Assembly (NCBI GenBank): GCA_913009475.1
Contig: CAJVYJ010000085.1
Location: 1-7,344, forward strand
Source: an uncultured Actinomycetes bacterium
GTDB taxonomy: Bacteria; Actinomycetota; Aquicultoria; CAJVYJ01
DNA length: 7,344 nt
Reading direction: 5' to 3'
The position numbers and the translations under genes are program-made. Shown one piece after another: positions 4,657 through 7,344 of this stretch (position 1 is the first letter of the stretch; every line of letters begins with the position of its first letter). Below the pieces are notes generated by a model that was not told where the DNA came from, made no database searches, and saw only the letters and a program-made list of their open reading frames with translations.

Positions 4657-6389
4657 TACCCTCCATACCCATTGGTTATCGGCAAACGCCTATCTTTACC
4701 GAAAGCCCTGATGGTTATTTTGACGCCGGGGGCCGCCTGCCGACGCTTATACTCCGAGCGGTCAACCAGGCCGATAATCTTTTTTACCATATCTTCCGCA
4801 AATCCTAAGCTGACTATTTCCGCCAAACTTTTATCCTCCTCGACATAAGCTTTTAATATCGGGTCCAGAACCTCATAAGGCGGTAAACTGTCGGTATCTT
4901 TCTGGTCGGCCCGCAATTCAGCCGTTGGTTCTTTGGTTAATATCCGTTTAGGTATCAGTGTAAATCCAGCTGTTTGATTGCGCTCACGCGCCAGCTGATA
5001 AACCAATGTCTTAGGCACATCTTTGAGAACAGCGAAACCGCCCGACATATCACCGTATAAAGTCGCGTAACCGACACTCATCTCGCTCTTATTGCCTGTT
5101 GACAGCACCAAATGGCCGAACTTATTAGAAATCGCCATCAAAATATTGCCCCTAATACGGGCTTGCAAATTCTCCTCGGTGATATTCGACTCAGTGCCGG
5201 CAAAAGCTTCTTTTAACATATTTTTGTACGCGGTAAAAGTATTATCTATGGGAACGGTTGACAACTTAAAACCGACATTGGCCGCCAGCGCGGCCGCGTC
5301 CTCCCGACTCTCCACGGAAGTGAAAACCGAAGGCATAAACACAGCCTCAACATTGTCCGCTCCCAGAGCATCGGCGGCAATAACAGCGGTTAGGGCGGAG
5401 TCGATTCCACCCGAAAGCCCCACCAGTACCTTTTTAAAATTATTCTTACCGGCGTAATCAGCCACGCCTAATTTCAGGGCCTCACAGACTTCGGCCAGCG
5501 GTGCTAATAAATCAGCGATTCGCGAGCAATAGGGGTTGTTTTTTAGATTAAAAGTTTCAGAAACATTAATATCGTCGATATTGCCGCTAAAAGCCGCTAT
5601 AAATTTCTTGGCCGCTTCGGATTGTCTGGCTTTATTCCGACTACTTATGGGTACGTCCGCGATAATAAGCTCTTCGGCAAACTGCCGACCGCGCCCGATC
5701 AGCTTACCGTCGGCATCAAAAATCAAACTATGACCGTCAAAAACCAATTCATCTTGACCGCCGACCATATTAACGTAAGCCACCACAGCATGGTTTTGCC
5801 GGGCCCGCTTGGCCGCCAGCTCTTCCCTGAACCTGCCTTTGCCCTGATGATAAGGTGAAGCGTTGATATTGGCGATGAATTCAGCATTTCCGCATAATGC
5901 TTGTGTCTTGGCCGGCCCCTCCGCATGCCAAATATCCTCGCAGATATTGACGCCCACTCTAACGCCGCCGATAGTAAAGACCGGATAACCGTCACCGGCG
6001 GTAAAATAACGTTTTTCATCAAAAACGCCGTAATTGGGCAGCATGATCTTATGATAAATTCCGTAAATTTTTCCCTCGGCGATGACAGCGGCGCCATTGT
6101 AAATTTTATCCTCATCACGGTCGACAAAACCGACTACGATTGCCGGGTTGGCAAAATCTTGGCTGAATTGGACTATTTTTTGTAAATATTTCAAGTTATC
6201 GTCGATAAAACCAGGCTTAAGCAATAGATCTTCCGGCGGATAACCGGTCAATGCCAATTCAGGAAAGATAAGCAGGGCCGCATCTTCCGCTCCCGCATCC
6301 TTGATATAACGGCATATCTTATTATAGTTGCCGGCCAAATCGCCGACCATGCAGTTTATCTGAGCTAACGCTACTCTTATATTACGCAT
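4656..6389 (-). CDS. nadE: Glutamine-dependent NAD+ synthetase (two-domain)
   Basis: A 577-residue cytosolic enzyme that amidates deaminated NAD (nicotinic acid adenine dinucleotide) to NAD+ using ATP and glutamine. Residues 1 to about 270 are a nitrilase-type glutaminase domain with the full triad: E44 (FPELALTGY), K114 (HKIMLPNYGVFDEKRYF) and C150 (VNICEDIW). Residues about 285-577 are the NAD synthase domain: ATP-pyrophosphatase P-loop SGGIDS at 326-331, then STGNKSE (430-436) and YGDMSGGFAVLKDVPK (445-460). Length is within the family range. I chose the ATG at 6389 because MRNIRVALAQINCMVGDL is the usual start; an upstream in-frame ATG at 6479 adds 30 residues without homology. No Shine-Dalgarno precedes 6389. 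The stop TAG at 4658-4656 abuts a GC-rich hairpin. A two-domain enzyme implies glutamine, not free ammonia, as nitrogen donor. Confidence 0.97.
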   Translation of the reverse strand: MRNIRVALAQINCMVGDLAGNYNKICRYIKDAGAEDAALLIFPELALTGYPPEDLLLKPGFIDDNLKYLQKIVQFSQDFANPAIVVGFVDRDEDKIYNGAAVIAEGKIYGIYHKIMLPNYGVFDEKRYFTAGDGYPVFTIGGVRVGVNICEDIWHAEGPAKTQALCGNAEFIANINASPYHQGKGRFREELAAKRARQNHAVVAYVNMVGGQDELVFDGHSLIFDADGKLIGRGRQFAEELIIADVPISSRNKARQSEAAKKFIAAFSGNIDDINVSETFNLKNNPYCSRIADLLAPLAEVCEALKLGVADYAGKNNFKKVLVGLSGGIDSALTAVIAADALGADNVEAVFMPSVFTSVESREDAAALAANVGFKLSTVPIDNTFTAYKNMLKEAFAGTESNITEENLQARIRGNILMAISNKFGHLVLSTGNKSEMSVGYATLYGDMSGGFAVLKDVPKTLVYQLARERNQTAGFTLIPKRILTKEPTAELRADQKDTDSLPPYEVLDPILKAYVEEDKSLAEIVSLGFAEDMVKKIIGLVDRSEYKRRQAAPGVKITIRAFGKDRRLPITNGYGG

Positions 6390-6510
6390 AATTGGATGAT
6401 AGCAGATGACCACCGTGCTAGAAAGTAGGTGAAACCGTAAAACGACGTCCGTCGCCATCTTTAGTGACTTTAAAAGCAACAGCTATGATAAAATTATTAC
6501 GGATAATAAG
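6390..6510. other. Divergent intergenic region between nadE and the GT2 gene
   Basis: This 121-bp gap must hold promoters for both directions. On the plus strand TATGAT (6484-6489) is a possible -10 for the glycosyltransferase, but the hexamer 17 bp upstream (TTAGTG) is poor. CGACGTCCGTCG-like inverted sequence occurs around 6443-6454. No RNA gene or clear operator was seen. Confidence 0.4.
6396..6401 (-). promoter_or_regulatory. Possible -10 element for leaderless nadE transcription
   Basis: On the minus strand TATCAT (5 of 6 to TATAAT) ends 6 nt before the nadE ATG, with TTTCTA (3 of 6 to TTGACA) 17 bp further upstream. If used, transcription would begin at or next to the A of the ATG, giving a leaderless mRNA, which would explain the missing Shine-Dalgarno. 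This is weak and based on sequence only. Confidence 0.25.
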
Positions 6511-7344
6511 ATGACTAATATGAATATTTCAGTAATAATTCCGGTCTATAATCGCGCTGCTATGATTAAAACAGCGGTTGATTCCGCCTTAAATCAGACA
6601 CATCCGCCTCGGGAAGTCATAGTAGTGGACGACGGCTCGACCGATGACCCCGCGTGGCGCTTGAAAACTATTAAAGACAGCCGGCTCAAATACATCCACC
6701 AACCTAACCGCGGCGTGGCGGCGGCGCGCAACCTGGGCATCAGAGAAGCCCACTCGGAGTGGCTGGCCTTTTTAGACTCCGATGATTATTGGCTGCCCGG
6801 TAAATTAGCGGCGCAAGTCGAGCTTCATCACCACTACCCCGATTATCTGATATCTCAAACCGATGAAATATGGATAAGAAACGGCATCAGAGTCAATCCT
6901 AAGAAATATCACCGCAAACCGGAAGGTTATTTTTATGAACCGGCACTGGAACGTTGCCTCATCTCACCGTCAGCCGTCATTTTGCATCGCAGTCTCTTGG
7001 ATGAAGTCGGCCTTTTTGATGAGGATTTGTCGGCTTGCGAGGACTATGACCTTTGGCTGCGAATTACGCACCGTTATCCGGTCGGCTTGGTGCGGGATAA
7101 GCTGGTGGTCAAAGTCGGTGGCCATAGGGATCAACTTTCCCAAACAATCGAGGCGCTCGATCGTTTCAGAGTTATAGCCCTGGCTAAAGCGCTGGATAAT
7201 TTAGAGTTAACACCTGAGCAATCTCGCGCGACTCTTAAGATCCTGCGAAAAAAATTAGCGATTTTAATACAGGGAGCGGTTAAAAGAGGAAAAAAAGATG
7301 AGGCCGATAAATATAAAGAGCTGATGGATAGGTATGCGCAAATT
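6511..7344 (+). CDS. Family 2 glycosyltransferase (GT-A fold), 3' end beyond window
   Basis: An open frame of 278 codons with no stop before the right edge. Residues 5-15 (NISVIIPVYNR) are the first strand of the GT2 fold; DDGSTD at 40-45 binds the nucleotide; QPNRGVAAARNLGI at 64-77 is the typical following segment; DSDD at 89-92 is the metal-binding DxD motif; ED at 177-178 in ACEDYDLWLRI supplies the likely catalytic base. The protein transfers a sugar from a nucleotide-sugar donor; donor and acceptor cannot be read from sequence. No membrane segment is visible. The basic, helical tail (about 235-278) suggests little is missing. The start at 6511 has a weak ACGGA 8 nt upstream; ATG at 6520 (MNISVIIP) is an alternative. 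It is divergent from nadE, and probably belongs to a glycan locus extending rightward. Confidence 0.93.
   Translation, partial: MTNMNISVIIPVYNRAAMIKTAVDSALNQTHPPREVIVVDDGSTDDPAWRLKTIKDSRLKYIHQPNRGVAAARNLGIREAHSEWLAFLDSDDYWLPGKLAAQVELHHHYPDYLISQTDEIWIRNGIRVNPKKYHRKPEGYFYEPALERCLISPSAVILHRSLLDEVGLFDEDLSACEDYDLWLRITHRYPVGLVRDKLVVKVGGHRDQLSQTIEALDRFRVIALAKALDNLELTPEQSRATLKILRKKLAILIQGAVKRGKKDEADKYKELMDRYAQI

Noticed and set aside
4490..4672. A 60-codon minus-strand frame rich in Met, His and Arg
   Set aside because: It overlaps the end of nadE and consists of CATGAGA words and the GC-rich hairpin; it has no protein-like composition.
6443..6454. A CGACG-N2-CGTCG inverted sequence in the divergent gap
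   Set aside because: Only 5 bp per arm, not positioned convincingly on a promoter, and expected by chance in DNA of this composition.
6390..6479. A 30-residue N-terminal extension of NadE from an upstream ATG at 6479
   Set aside because: The family's conserved start is MRNIRVALAQINCMVGDL; the extra residues have no recognisable homology and would fill the divergent promoter region.
6418..6526. A minus-strand frame ending in AVAFKVTKDGDGRRFTVSPTF, resembling a protein C-terminus
   Set aside because: Only about 36 codons lie between stops, there is no ATG, GTG or TTG start, and it occupies the divergent promoter; most likely chance.

Overview
This looks like one end of a metagenome-derived contig from a bacterium, most plausibly a member of the Candidate Phyla Radiation (Patescibacteria/Parcubacteria-like). 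That placement is an inference. It rests on the style of the O-antigen-ligase-like N-terminus (a hydrophobic stretch containing LLPWQTRW), on the small uncharacterised nucleotidyltransferase-like protein next to it, on tightly overlapping genes with weak Shine-Dalgarno signals, and on intergenic DNA full of short palindromic repeats. No rRNA or other phylogenetic marker is present apart from uvrA and nadE, whose trees would be decisive.

Layout. Positions 1-79 are not genomic: they are a poly-A read-through tail plus the complete Illumina TruSeq index adapter (P7 end, 8-base index, read-2 primer site), left in the assembly in reverse orientation. From 80 to 4015 three overlapping genes run leftward: uvrA (4015->1178), a nucleotidyltransferase-fold protein (1184->372) and the first 112 codons of an O-antigen-ligase-family membrane protein (415->80), which is cut by the contig end and spuriously extended by adapter sequence. 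An extended -10 promoter and a 16-bp perfect A/T palindrome lie just upstream of uvrA. The segment 4016-4655 carries no credible gene. It holds a collection of palindromes, a 64-bp direct repeat (two copies, 102-bp period), diverged relatives of that repeat, a degenerate heptamer array and a cluster of CATGAGA words. Next comes nadE, glutamine-dependent NAD+ synthetase (6389->4656), with a GC-rich hairpin overlapping its stop codon. A family 2 glycosyltransferase (6511->7344) is transcribed divergently from nadE and runs off the right edge.

Function. uvrA (nucleotide excision repair) and nadE (last step of NAD+ synthesis) are housekeeping genes. The GT2 and the O-antigen-ligase-like protein point to surface polysaccharide or glycan synthesis at both edges. 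The two genes downstream of uvrA are much more AT-rich (about 22% GC in one sampled 60-base stretch, against about 50% in several uvrA and nadE samples), so a compositional break coincides with the uvrA stop codon.

I did not find a convincing new multi-gene system. The items most worth following up are the adapter chimera (a data-quality fact with protein-database consequences), the uncharacterised nucleotidyltransferase-like protein translationally linked to uvrA, and the dense repeat region upstream of uvrA.
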